A stretch of 64,000 bases of DNA. It comes from Caprella mutica (lineage: Eukaryota; Arthropoda; Malacostraca; Amphipoda; Caprellidae). Under the pieces are notes generated by a model that saw only the letters and a list, made by a program, of their open reading frames with translations, was not told the origin of the DNA and searched no databases. Below, piece after piece: positions 25,561 through 37,160 of the stretch. Positions within the stretch are counted from its first letter, which is position 1. Each line of letters opens with the position of its first letter. Location of the stretch: NCBI GenBank assembly GCA_947561585.1, contig CANNZV010000266.1, positions 423,597-487,596 of the forward strand. The letters are read 5' to 3'. Position numbers and translations under genes: made by a program.

Positions 25561-26036
25561 ATTTGAAGCATCATTTGATTATTAAATGTAACTCAAGTTT
25601 ATTATTTTGATCATATATTTTTTTTGTTAGGCTTTATATATGTTTATTTCTTGTTCTCATAGTTTGTGTCGCTGTTCAAAAATATTTGTGTTCATTATGT
25701 AAATAATTTCATTACCCTTCGGATAGATATTTTTAGAATAGGCTAGTCTGCAGATACTTTAAAAGACGATGGTTATTCCATTCAAGTTAACCTTTAAATT
25801 CAATGAACAGTATTTCATTTAAAATCTAAATTTTCAAAATAATGCATTTTATGATATCAATATCACCAACTAATTTAACTTATATTTTAAACTTCGTAAT
25901 ATTCACGTTCATTTTTAAATTCATATGTGTATACGTAAGAGCATATGAGCATATCTTAAGGTCATACGGTCATATTATGAGAGAATATTTTTAGAGCATA
26001 TACGTCATATTCGTTAGGTCATATTGTCCCAGCCCT

Positions 26037-27244
26037 GTTAATAATATAATACTTCAGTATACCTATACCTAAATAAATACTACATAAAAGTTGATATAAA
26101 GCTTAAGAAATACCTTCAAAGAACGTATATGTTCATTAACCATCTACATCAATAAAATAATATCACGAAGAATGCAGCTCTGGGTTTTTTGACTTCTGTT
26201 TGGGTTCATTCAAACATTGGGTTAGATATAAAAGAGTAATTGTTACCCTGATAATGAATGAAGTAAAGGGGAAGTGGTTATCCCTTCTACCTTTGTACCG
26301 TTTGTGTACCACTCAGTAGTGAATAAGCAGTTACTGTTCAAAATATCCTCATTTGGAAAATTCTCTGAAGAGCTCTCCCATTCTTTGTCTCAACAACTAA
26401 GCTTCAACTGACATCATTCATTTACCAATGTAACCAATTAGCTACCATTGATTTCCATGCATTCTCTTAGCAGTCATTGAAATCATAAATATTTCACTGT
26501 TACTCAAGATGAAGATTTTCATTCTTTAGTTTCATCTGCTGGTCGTTAATGTACTCTCCATTAATTTGTCTCAAAAATACTACAAGATTCAAGGAGTAAA
26601 ATTACAAAAGAAAGGATCTCTGTTCCTGCAGTTCTTTATGTGTTATTAGGTCATTGAATTTACTTAATTGAATAGATTCTTTCAAGAGAGTATTTAAATT
26701 GAACGTGGAGGGTATTTTTAGATTTGAAGCTTTCGAATGAATAGGCCTTATTGCCTATTCATCGTCAGGAAGAGAGACCATGACAATCTATCCTATGTTC
26801 AATAGCTCCATACATTTTTGATTAAATCAATTTCTATCCTACATTTTTTCTTTGCATTCAGTTTATTCGTAATTTTGAAATTTTATTAAAAACAATTAAT
26901 TTTATATGTGACTAACTAATGCTGACAAATTCTTCTTCTAGAGCTTCTTTAAATATATTGTGAATATTAACGGTACACATTTAACAATATCAGAATAATC
27001 TTTTTAAACTCATACATGATTACTTATAAGAGACACTATAAGTAGCAAAATATAAATGCTCTATTTAATTATATATGAAAACCTATTTATTTATTTTAAT
27101 AATTTATCCAATGGGGATTCTTCTCGCAATCTGAATGCACTAATAATGAGTTATTTTTAAGTCAATGAATAAATTTCAGAGAATAGATCTGCTTTTTATT
27201 CCATGCAGAATAACCACTCGATCTTCCCTCATTCCCGTTCCAAC
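26037..27244. other. No recognised gene
   Basis: A short hairpin 'aataggcctta...tgcctattc' occurs near 26741-26760. Nothing else supported. Confidence 0.4.
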
Positions 27245-27300
27245 AGATTAAGTTCCGAGTTATTGGTCTGTTCCATATTTTCGATCAAGGAAGAAAGTAA
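27245..27300. mobile_element. Partial TA-flanked MITE, left end
   Basis: 'attaagttccgagttattgg' then 'ctgttccatattttcgatca'. No right end identified. Confidence 0.6.
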
Positions 27301-28560
27301 TATATAATTTAATATTTCAACTCGTTATTTGAATTATTATAATATTTTTAACATATCATATCCGGAATTAGTGCATACATGTTTTTCCATTGTTTTCATA
27401 TTGCAATGATTTTTCATGAAAATTAATTATAAATTTTCTACCATTTAATACCGAAAATGCAAGAATAAAAATCAACCAATAATATCGTAGATATATCTAT
27501 TGTGAGGTATTATCAAATGTATATTTATAGTTATATTCATTAATAGGTATGAATATGTTTATTTGCAATTGTGCATATTTCATAAATACGCACTTATTGA
27601 TCTTTATTATCAAAACTTGTAACTGTTTCATTTCAATGTTATCCAAGTAACATTTTATTGTTTTCTAATTCCCCATCTCTTGGTATGAATATTATAACGG
27701 ATGTGACTTGTTTTATGTTCTGTGGATAATCCCCACAAAACTGTGGAAATGAGGCGTGAGGAGAATTACACTCAACTTACAATTGTCTACAAGTAATAAA
27801 AAGGGAAACTAATGACCAGTTTTCTGAAAATTATCTCCTACACTGAAGTAATAAACTGCGCTACGTTCATGGCTTCTTTATGCAGATTCTTAAGCGTTTG
27901 TTCCCTTTATGTAGCAAAAATAGATTAATGGAAAAGAAATATGGTTTATTCGAAATATATCCATTTACCCCAAAATATCTGATGAAAACTGATATACAGA
28001 AAATAAATCAATGTCATTAAAACAAGACTGTCTCTTTCGGGAATTTTTCTTTTCATTCAATATATTATATAGAAAGTATATATAGCGAGTGAACATTAAA
28101 GAATCATTCAACTACCATTCATTTCAAACTGTGTTGATACTTAATCTTCCTAAATTTTCCTTTGAAATCTCTGACAGTTTTTATTTTTTTATAATGTGAT
28201 AATTTACTCCATGTTAAATCTCTTTGCTGTTCTACTATAAGTTTTTTTTACAGTTAAGTTTATTCAATTACTAACAATTAGCAATATTTCCAGCATCATA
28301 CAGAAATTATGTCGATACTTTTTAAAATTGATTGGAAGAATTAGTGATATGCTGCTGACTATAACCTATTGGTGTTCATGTGCACTTCTTATGATAGTAT
28401 TTATAGATTTATTTTATTTTTATTTTTGGTAAGAAGTTGAGAATTCAGCTTTGACCAAAAAATAAGGAAATAATTTTAGATTCAGCAAATTCGATTTTAA
28501 TAAAATGAAAAAAATATAATATATTAATTTCATTAAATCCTGAAAATGGAACAAGTGAGC
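27301..28560. other. AT-rich sequence without a recognised gene
   Basis: Nothing supported. Confidence 0.45.
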
Positions 28561-28565
28561 CTAAT

Positions 28566-28740
28566 AATTAGAGCCCGGACAAATGCCATAAAGTCCTAAA
28601 ATGCCATAAAAGCCATAAAATGCAAAAGAAGCCATAAAATGCCATAAAAAGCCATAAAATACTACAAAATCAATAAATGCTATAAAGTCCTTAAAATGCC
28701 ATAATTGCCATAAAGTCCTATAATATGTATAATAAACTTC
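28566..28740. mobile_element. Solo word-array arm 'aaaatgccataaaagccat'
   Basis: Begins 'tagagcccggacaaatgcc', resembling the 'tagggctgggacaatatg' end of the hAT-like element at 24.55 kb, and then iterates 'gccataaaatgccataaa' and 'gccataaagtcc' for about 150 bp. No inverted right arm was found nearby. Confidence 0.55.
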
Positions 28741-29261
28741 TAAAATGATTCGAAGTCTTATTTTGGGCTTTTTATATTATTAAATAATTTGGTAAGTCGG
28801 TAAAGTTGATGGGTTATATGGGCAAATTTATAGAACGTTATAATTCAATCAAAATCTATCTAATTATTATATAAATAAACTACTTCTATCACTTCAAGAA
28901 TTAGCATAGTCACCACTGTATCTAGTTTCTGTGATTCTTCGCATCAATTTTTTAGCACAAACTCTGCAATGAACAAAAAGATAAAATAGCGAATAACCAA
29001 AATAATAAACTATTCGAATAGAGATATATGCATAAACTAGTAATATTTGTAATATTTACAATAGAAAAACTGTCAGGTGACAAAAATTGTGTTTTGTCAC
29101 CTGATTATTTGTTAATATATGGTTTGTTTAGTCTGAGGTTGTCTACTACGAGGGTTTGCTTTAAATACAAATTTCGAATTTAATATTATTAATATTTCAT
29201 GAATTTCAATTTACCTAACCTTTTTTATAATACTTTTAGGTTAAATTTGAACAAATACTGT

Positions 29262-29315
29262 ATATTGATCTTATATGATCGAAATTGTGAAACTGCCCGG
29301 TAACTCCAAATTTAT
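29262..29315. mobile_element. Partial TA-flanked MITE, right end
   Basis: 'ttatatgatcgaaattgtg' then 'aaactgcccggtaactccaa'. No intact left arm. Confidence 0.5.
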
Positions 29316-29403
29316 CTTATGTGTTTTAGAATGGAATGCAGATATTCACTATTATTTTCTTTTACAATTTACTCTTTTATATCTCATTTTCTTTTCTTTT
29401 CAG

Positions 29404-29459
29404 GATGTGCAACTCCGCGTGAAAATCTCAAAACCCCAAAGCATATTATGATCTACCTA
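29404..29459 (+). CDS. Possible 56-bp internal exon
   Basis: A strong pyrimidine tract ending 'cttttcttttcag' (AG at 29402-29403) is followed by 56 bases and then a 'gtgagtat' donor at 29460. One frame is open through the segment and reads 'CATPRENLKTPKHIMIYL'. The other two frames stop. Splice signals of this quality arise by chance in AT-rich DNA, there is no partner exon nearby and I recognise no family, so this is only a candidate. The same frame continues as an open stretch to 29678 without homology. Confidence 0.2.
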
Positions 29460-29679
29460 GTGAGTATATTTACATTAGAGAATTGTCACGTTACTATGGC
29501 AACTAATCTGAGATACGATGTTTGTCTCAAAAAGAGGTTAGTTATTGTCATGAAAATTGTGATTTGTTTTAGTTTACCTATGGAATTACAGGGAAATTTG
29601 AGCTTGAAAACAATCTGGCGTCACGAAATTGAATTTTTTCATTCCCTTCGCAAGTTGACAAGTTGCATGCTTCACTAAA

Positions 29680-30070
29680 TATACTGTTCAAAACTTTTTA
29701 GCGTCATTGGTCATATTTTATACAAAAAACTGTATTTTTCAATGTCCTCCAAACATTTTTCTCACATCTTCATAACCAAACTATAATTTCCCCTTGGCCA
29801 ATACGTGTATGTAGAAAATGATAGCAAGAGTATCAAGATACATTCAAAACAAATTAGTCTACTACACGATTAAAAGAAGTTATTTACTTACAATTTCGAG
29901 ACACTTAATATTAATCGTATTACCGTCAAGTAACAATTTATATTGGGGCAACATTGTCCTTATTTTTGGACAATGTTCATCAGAAAAACACATCTATGTA
30001 CCTGGGTTAAACTTTATACCTTTATAATATCTGACGTGCTTTATACGTTAATAACATGAGCAACTAGATT
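29680..30070. other. No recognised gene
   Basis: Nothing supported in this stretch. Confidence 0.4.
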
Positions 30071-30074
30071 ATGT

Positions 30075-30655
30075 GCATTCGGTAGAGCGCATACCTTCGC
30101 CTCTGCTTTGACCCGTTTTCTCCCAAAATTTAAGAAACTGCTAACTGGATAATAACCAATCGTCCCACCAAGTTTCTTGCAATATGTTACAATACTTTTT
30201 GAGTTATCGATTTATAAATGACCTTGACCTTTAACCGGGTTGCTTCCAACATTCTACCGGATCGTTCCTGGACATTGACCAATCGTCTCATCAAATTTCA
30301 GACAATTTGGTTGAATACTTCTGGAGTTATTGAGTTACAAATGGCCTTGACCTTGACCTTTGACCCGATCGCTCCCAAAATCTAACAAAATGGTTCCTGT
30401 ATATTGACCAATCGTCCCACCAAGTTTCATGCAATACTTTTTGAGCTATAAATGACCATGACCTTGACCTTCGACCGGGTCGCTCCCAAAATTCTAACAG
30501 CAGGTCACTGGACATGGACCAATCCTTTCACCAAATTTTAGGGTATTTTGTTAAACACTTTTTCAGTTATGCGAATAACAAGATGATAAATAAATAAATA
30601 AATAAATAAATAAAGTCCGATGAATATATGACCTTCCTGCATTCTGCGAAGGTAA
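30075..30655 (+). repeat. Dispersed repeat R, longest copy
   Basis: Runs from 'gagcgcataccttcgcc' to 'gcattctgcgaaggtaatg'. The interior consists of about four modules of 110-130 bp. Each carries 'atgaccttgacctttgacc', 'cgctcccaaaattcta', 'ggacattgaccaatcgt' and 'tttcagacaatttgg' variants. After the last module comes 'cagttatgcgaataacaag' and an (aaat)n tract. The minus-strand frame at 30327-30515 repeats a WERPG/RSRSW-like motif only because of the module structure. No transposase or reverse transcriptase; repeat class unknown. Confidence 0.8.
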
Positions 30656-30736
30656 TGAGCAGTGTAAATATAATAAAATTTTGGGAATCTCTGCATCTAT
30701 AAATTTCTGTTACTGCCCTCTAGTTCTCGTCCTGAA

Positions 30737-31003
30737 ATGGTGTACATACTTCATATATTTAGAGAGTTAGTAGTGATGTTGGTAGTCGTTGCAGTGACAA
30801 TATCGAGCACCGAGAGCTATAAATACGTGGAGGATATCACCCCACATTCTGTTACGAAACAAATGTCCGATACCAAACAGAGTAGATTGATAATATTTAT
30901 CAGAGACAGAAAATCCAGTGAACACGTTATTGCATTGTGTATTTATTTCAATAGAAGATATCTGATTATTTCTATTGAGTTATATAGAAGGAAAGACAGT
31001 TAA
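30737..31003 (+). CDS. Hypothetical small secreted protein (88 residues)
   Basis: ATG at 30737 opens a frame of 88 codons ending TAA at 31001. Residues 1-27 look like a signal peptide: a hydrophobic core 'LVVMLVVVAVTISS' followed by small residues. The rest is polar and basic and then hydrophobic. A potential acceptor 'tactgccctctag' lies just upstream at about 30721. Base composition of the first half is less AT-biased than the surroundings. No family is recognised, no promoter or poly(A) signal is evident, and the frame sits directly after repeat R, so it may be spurious or an unrelated first exon. Confidence 0.25.
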   Translation: MVYILHIFRELVVMLVVVAVTISSTESYKYVEDITPHSVTKQMSDTKQSRLIIFIRDRKSSEHVIALCIYFNRRYLIISIELYRRKDS

Positions 31004-31348
31004 TGTGACCTGACAAAGATCATTGTCAGCACATCATAATTATTATGCTCATCAAGTTGAATTTCCCAACAAAAACTTAAAAAAGAAGCAGTGAAAATGC
31101 TCACTATATAATACAAAGAATTATTTTAAATAAAATTTAGAACTCTATTGTTTACAAGTGTCTTAGTGACGTAAACGTTCTATAAAGATATTACATTAGC
31201 TTTGTCACTCTATTTGAACTAAGTTAAATGCTTTATAAGATCAAGTGGTGTTCCCTTAGCCTTTTATTTGGCCACTATAATTCTGGTTATTTTTGCCATA
31301 CCTATTTCAAACTCTGTCATTACTTATATGTATGATGGCATACCGTTT

Positions 31349-31737
31349 CCCAAGCAACACAAGTCAATGGGGCCCATGTGGGCACTAGGATGACAAATCG
31401 TATTGGTTCTGTGTCTTTTTTTTTGCAAAATGGGCCAACATTGTAGCAGTATGGGCTATAATGTTGAAACCATCTTAGTCCAAGATGTTGCCGATATGTT
31501 AATTAAGTTTCAGCCGAATAATGTGGATACGCTATATATTAATCAGGTTGAGCCTATGTGACAATTCAATGGGAAAGATTTACCACATTGAACCAACATT
31601 CTCCCAAGGTACAATTCCATAAGAATGGAAAACAACATTATACCCATGTAATTTATAGGCTACTTATCAGTCTGCCATCTCCTACCCATCAAACCATCTA
31701 GTGCCCATGTTGGTACAATGTACCATGGTTGCTTGGG
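31349..31737. mobile_element. MITE with 'cccaagcaac' ends, 389 bp
   Basis: The left end 'cccaagcaacacaagtcaat' pairs with the right end 'taccatggttgcttggg'. Further in, 'cccatgtgggcactaggatg' pairs with 'catctagtgcccatgttgg'. Interior is non-coding. Target duplication unclear; superfamily not assigned. Confidence 0.7.
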
Positions 31738-32129
31738 TTGAATTATTGTATAGAAGGCAACTACATATGAGGCAACTATACAAACCTATGGAGCGAAAGC
31801 TTATTTGGGTCTCAATTGCCCTACTTTAGCAAGTACTATTGTGTAGCTACATTATAACGCACTGAAATTGACCGACTTCAGTACTAAATTTTGTAAGGTT
31901 AATTTTGTGATTAAATAAATATTTGAATCCAAAAATTCCATAGTTTCATGTAGTTATATAAGGTATATATGCATTATAGAGGGTGTCCCATTATATGTAC
32001 ACACATTTAAAACAATAATAGATAGTCCCATACAATTTTTTTTTTAACTACACATCTTATTGTTTCAATTATTTTAACAAAGTTTAATAAATATATTTAA
32101 TCAACAATTTTATTTTAGTTTGGCATGAA

Positions 32130-32160
32130 TGGCCATCAGTTTTTAGAAAACTGATGGCCA
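32130..32160. repeat. Perfect 14-bp-arm hairpin
   Basis: 'tggccatcagtttt' (32130-32143), loop 'tag', then its exact complement (32147-32160). The sequence just before ('ttttattttagtttggcatg') resembles the middle of the inverted-repeat element at 46934-47034, so it may be the centre of a related element. Confidence 0.7.
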
Positions 32161-32962
32161 TTTAATGGAAGACTAATAAAGAAAATTGGTGCATTATAGA
32201 GGATGCCTCCTTACTCTTGATTAAACAATCACTATACCAGATTTAATTATAGGGGAGTTCTTCTGTATTCCCACTAGGAATGTTCCATCTTTTGGAAGAG
32301 ATTGGTTAGATTTGCTTCGATTCCAATTATTTTAATCTGAACAGGAATCTTATTTCTGATGAGTTGATTGAAAAGAACGAATTGATAAGAAAGAACTCTC
32401 ACTGGAGTCACTGCCAGTCGTAATTCCTGTCCAAAACATGTTTCTGCTACAGAAAATGTAATCAGTTGATAATAACATAAGCGGAATTATTTATGCGCAG
32501 GACATGATATCATCATGGATAGGTTCATAATAATATTTTAATGAATTTTTGAAGCGGATTCGTTTATTTCAAAGTTATGAATTAATTTGTTTGTTGCTGA
32601 AAATTTATTTTGGAAATTAAGTAGACATAATAAGCCAAGTAGTTTTTAAATCTTTTAGTTCTTGTATTCACAATACTCATTGTAACGTTATAACTTACAG
32701 TTCACATCACATACTGGGTTTATAGTAATTAATATGACAGCCTATTAATACAATATTGAGTATTCAGTGAAGGTTAGTGATATACCCTTAACTTTCCTCC
32801 CTGTATTGCTTACAGAGAGTTCCAAAGGTTTTACCCAAGGAACGATGTTAGAAAGGAAGAATTACTTGCAGTTCCAGAGGCTAGAAGGTTTCTTATCGAG
32901 TCCAATATCCAGTGACAATAACACTCTTCATTTCGCTCAATTGTTATTCTTTTATTGAAATA

Positions 32963-33497
32963 TGAATGGTAGGTTTGGGAGAAGGGACATGAATGTTAGG
33001 TTTGTGAGAAGGGACATGAATGTTAGGTTTGTGAGAAGGGACATGAATGGTAGGTTTGAGAGAAGGGACATGATTGGTAGGTTTGGGAGAAGGGACATGA
33101 ATGGTAGGTTTGGGAGAAGGGACATGAATGGTAGGTTTTGGAGAAGGGACATGAATGGTAGGTTTGTGAGAAGGGACAAGAATGGTTGGTTTGGGAGAAG
33201 GGATATGAATGGTAGATTTGGGAGAAGGGACATGAATGGTAGATTTGGGAGAAGGGACATGAATGGTAGATTTGGGAGGAGGGACATGAATGGTAGGTTT
33301 GGGGGAAGGGACATGAATGGTAGGTTTGGGAGAAGGGACAAGAATGGTTAGTTTGGGAGAAGGGACAAGAATGGTTGGTTTGGGAGAAGGGACATGAATG
33401 GTAGATTTGGGAGAAGGGACATGAATGGTAGATTTGGGAGAAGAGACATGAATGGTAGGTTTGGGAGAAGGGACATGAATGGTTGGTTTGGGAGAAG
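32963..33497 (+). repeat. 27-bp minisatellite, about 20 copies
   Basis: Unit 'gggacatgaatggtaggttt' + 'gggagaa'. Variants are mainly 'gtgagaa', 'agattt' and 'acaagaatggttg'. Because 27 is a multiple of three and the unit has no stop in several frames, four long overlapping frames appear on the two strands (up to 194 codons on the minus strand, Ser-Pro-Lys-Pro-Thr-Ile repeats). None has a convincing start context or flanking exon. Confidence 0.9.
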
Positions 33498-33529
33498 AGA
33501 TTTGATGCCATTGCGCACCGTTACTCACA

Positions 33530-35626
33530 GTGTTTAGAAAACAAAACCTACCAATTTGAATATTATGATATTAAAGTGAATTTCGTAACTTCCAATATAA
33601 CCTAAAACCAACGATAATTGAAAGCGTTAGATTAATGATAAATATCCATTGAATCTTATTAAGAAAGATTTTATAATCAATTTTTATCACCGATGATGGG
33701 TTTTACATCGGCAATTGTAATTGATTATAGTATTACAATAATTGTTCAAGAATGACTGATTATATATTATATATTATTAACATATATTACATATAAGTAA
33801 TACACTAAATAACAGTTTATACTAATCATTTCACCTGTAAGTTATTATAATGTGAAATGCATTTGATCACTAAAAATCTCCTTTATACCCACATTGAATT
33901 GCTCTCAAAATGTCGTTACGGAGCAACAACAATCTCTCAAATACATTTGGTTCGAAATGACGCCCTGCAGTGCCATCGGAAGCCGTGAAACAATCTCCTT
34001 TGTAGTGGAGAGAGAGAAAGATTGGACTCTGATGGCAGAGTGGAGGGTTGAGGAACAACCAACCCTAATCTAAGGAGGTGTGGGGTTGATTGGATGGGTA
34101 TTTAATGAATTAAAGGGGGAAATAAGGTTAACACAAATAAATTCAAGATGATTTAATTACTTGATTGATGCACCAAATATATTTTATTAAATAATGATCA
34201 GGAAACAAATTCTAAAGTGCATAGTCAATTTTTGCGACATAGTATCTGTATTGATAAATATTAAAGTTCTTTATAATTTTATTGGATGTGTTGCGCAATA
34301 TGAGCATATATTTATTATAGGTTAATATTTCTATAGTATTTTTCTGATTCTTTTCAAATGGAAATTTAATTAATTGTTTAGCTTCATTCGATCAGAAACA
34401 CACAGAGCAGATTCCAGTATGTCTATTTTTATTTGTGATTCATATTTCAGTTTAAAACTCATACTATTGACTGGAGAAAAATAAATCAATTAATTTGAAA
34501 TAAATTGTTAAAATATAATTATATATTCAACTTAAATAATTAATTAGAAGACTTTTCGTTTATTGGTTCTGTACAATGTTTTGTTTTGTACATTAATTTG
34601 GATATTTACTGACTTCAAAGTGATATTTTCTCAATCGAACTCTATTGTATATGAGTTCGAATTATTAATGTTATTAGAAAGCTATAATATATTTTTAATC
34701 CTAAAATGTAAATAAAATTTTATCAGATTAATAGATTGGAAACTAATAATCGGCAGTTTTATTCTAATAATTTAAAGTTTTGTTGAATTTGTTACTTACT
34801 TCTTTAGAAGTTTCGATGAAGGTGAAACGTTCGTTCTGTGCAAGTAAAAAATTTTAAAACCTTCTTAGGGATGATTAGTTAATCTCCAAAATATAGAAAG
34901 ACTGAGCAGCTAATTTCTTTAAGAATTATTTAAGGCAAAGTGTAGAACATTTTTCTGGGTCCAGTTAATATTATACGTACTCAGAAATAAGTTCATGGTA
35001 GGTTCTTAGAAGAACATGGAGGGGCACTACTCTACTTAATTTTTCTATGAAACCAACATAATTTTTCTGTGAGAATTTGGAGAAATTTTATATTATGTGA
35101 ACCTCGTTCATTTTCAAGCAGATTCTCCCCTCCTTATTTTATATATTTAACTTTTATCTATGACATCAACATAATTTTCTGTCATAATTTGAAGGCTTTT
35201 ATATGAAGCAAATTCTCCCCTCCATATATAACTATATAACTTTCTATATGATAAACACGTCTACCTATTTGTCGTTATGTCGTAAAATGCATTTCCCTGA
35301 CGCCACGAGTTGATACTTCCCATAAATCAAAGTGTGGCAGGCGATTGGAGTACTTCTGTGAGTTGTTCTCTCTGAGATTTATTGTTCTTTCTCTTTAGGA
35401 AATTCATCATTCGATGGAGAGTTTTTCAGAGTATCTAACCCTACCCAGGGAGAAAATAATGGTGGGTCATAGCAGATTATGTAAGATCTTCTATGACAAA
35501 CTATGAATTTTTCTCTGGAGACCTAATGGGGAAGTTATAAGATATCGGGAAGTTTCCAGAGTAATTTATTTTAAAAGTAACCATAACTTTATCTCATTTT
35601 AGAGGCTTCAATCAATTTCTTTATTG
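33530..35626. other. Mostly AT-rich, with a less AT-rich patch at 33870-34058
   Basis: The patch at 33870-34058 is less AT-rich and leaves a 62-residue minus-strand frame containing 'TAGRHFEPNVFERLLLLRN'. It looks more protein-like than its surroundings but I recognise no family. It could be an exon or a transposon scrap. The rest holds nothing I can support. Confidence 0.3.
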
Positions 35627-35843
35627 AGGTAGAGTTCCAAGTTATTGGACAGCTCCATATTTTCGATCATATATGAAAGAAGTAAATAATCATTAATAAT
35701 TAAATATAATTTTGATTGGAATCAATGATAGCTGCAAATGTCATTGATATCAATAAAGATAAAGAGTTGAATCATAATTATTATTTACTTTTTCTTACAT
35801 GATCGAAAATGTGGAACCATCCAATAACTCTGAACTATACTCT
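35627..35843. mobile_element. TA-flanked MITE, longer subfamily
   Basis: Left 'gagttccaagttattggac' + 'agctccatattttcgatcat', right 'atgatcgaaaatgtggaacc' + 'atccaataactctgaac'. Central palindrome 'atcaatgatagctgc...gtcattgat'. Confidence 0.75.
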
Positions 35844-36639
35844 ACTTAATCATTTCGTAACGCTCAAATAATACGAGCTTTTTAAGAACAATTGATGAAG
35901 TTCTTATTGAATGCATTTTATTATATTTCGTGCTCTCCTGATTTAGATTTAATTAACTTAATACTTGCTAAAAAGTTCTCTGCAAATTTTGGTAATTATT
36001 TTGTTACATTTTCCAGTTAATAATTAAATGTTTATTTACTAATCTTGCATTTATGACATTCTCAAGCTACAAACAACAAACAAAATGAATTAATTGTAAA
36101 AAATGTAGAGGTTAATTAAGACGAGAGACTCAAATCATTTTTACATTTTATTTCGTCATGTTTGAACATATTAATTATTTCGCATGTATTATTCAGCATA
36201 TTAACTACATAACAGCTTTATTTTCTTTAGCCATTCATATAAAATATATTATAAGTCATTGATCTATAATATGAATGACTGTGAAGAAATTCATATACTA
36301 ATTTTTAACAATGTTCCCTTTTTTATATGATGAATATTTCATGGAAAGACAATGATTACATATCGTATGTTTTTTTTAGATATTTGCTATATTTAAGATC
36401 TTGTCAGTGTACCGTATCATACAGTTTGAGTGACACTTGCTATCGGCTAAAGTGTCATATCGGATACTGAGTACATACCTTCATTCACTTCATCTCGAGT
36501 TATAATAAGGTGATCATTATGTATAACTCATCAAGTAGTTACTTTACTCACACTATTATTTGGTTCCTTTATTACAAATTGAATAGTTTCATATATTACA
36601 AATAAGAGTAATGAGTAAGTTAATAGTTCTTAATCTACT

Positions 36640-36693
36640 TTTTCCTAATATGACCGAAAATGTGGAACCATCCGATAACTAGAAACTGAACCT
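36640..36693. mobile_element. Partial TA-flanked MITE, right end
   Basis: 'taatatgaccgaaaatgtgg' then 'aaccatccgataactagaaa'. Left arm absent. Confidence 0.6.
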
Positions 36694-36942
36694 TAATGAA
36701 GATTAAGATGGAAAATCATGTAATTATCTTTTCTATTCTCCACCTTGCATTTCTTTTGGTGTAACATGAAACATCCTACATTTACTATTTCAAAATACGG
36801 CTAAAATAATAATTTGCTTTAATGCTTCAATAGCTTTTCATTCGCTTAAAGAAATGGAAAAAAAACTGCAGACGAGATCTCAATTCAATGAAAGATATAA
36901 TGAAGTATTTGTGTTACTGCAATTTTCTATTACACAAGTTAT

Positions 36943-37160
36943 TATTACACAATACGAGGTTCTATTACACAATAAGAGTTTATATTACACAATAAGAGTT
37001 TATATTACACAATAAGAGTTTCTATTACACAATAAGAGTTTCTATTACACAATAAGAGTTTCTATTACACAATAAGAGTTTCTATTACACAATAAGAGTT
37101 TCTATTACACAATAAGAGTTTCTATTACACAATAAGAGTTTCTATTACACAATAAGAGGT
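36943..37160 (+). repeat. 20-bp minisatellite, about 11 copies
   Basis: Unit 'tctattacacaataagagtt'. Central copies are identical. Edge copies differ ('tatattacac', 'acgaggttc'), so the array appears young. Confidence 0.95.

Larger units (their letters stand above)
24554..26036. mobile_element. hAT-like foldback, about 1.48 kb, 'agagcatatg' word arms
   Basis: Ends are 'agggctgggacaatatg' and 'catattgtcccagccct', perfect inverted complements. The sequence 'ttaataat' sits one base outside both ends, which would be an 8-bp target duplication as made by hAT transposases. The left arm to about 24685 iterates 'gcatatg' words. The right arm (25920-26036) carries 'catatgagcatat', 'ggtcatacggtcatat' and similar. 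The interior has no transposase. It includes a fragment of dispersed repeat R and a copy of repeat S. Confidence 0.7.

Noticed and set aside
32944..33528. 194-codon minus-strand frame with Ser-Pro-Lys-Pro-Thr repeats, and three overlapping long frames
   Set aside because: All arise from the 27-bp minisatellite, whose period preserves frame. No start context, splice site or non-repeat domain.
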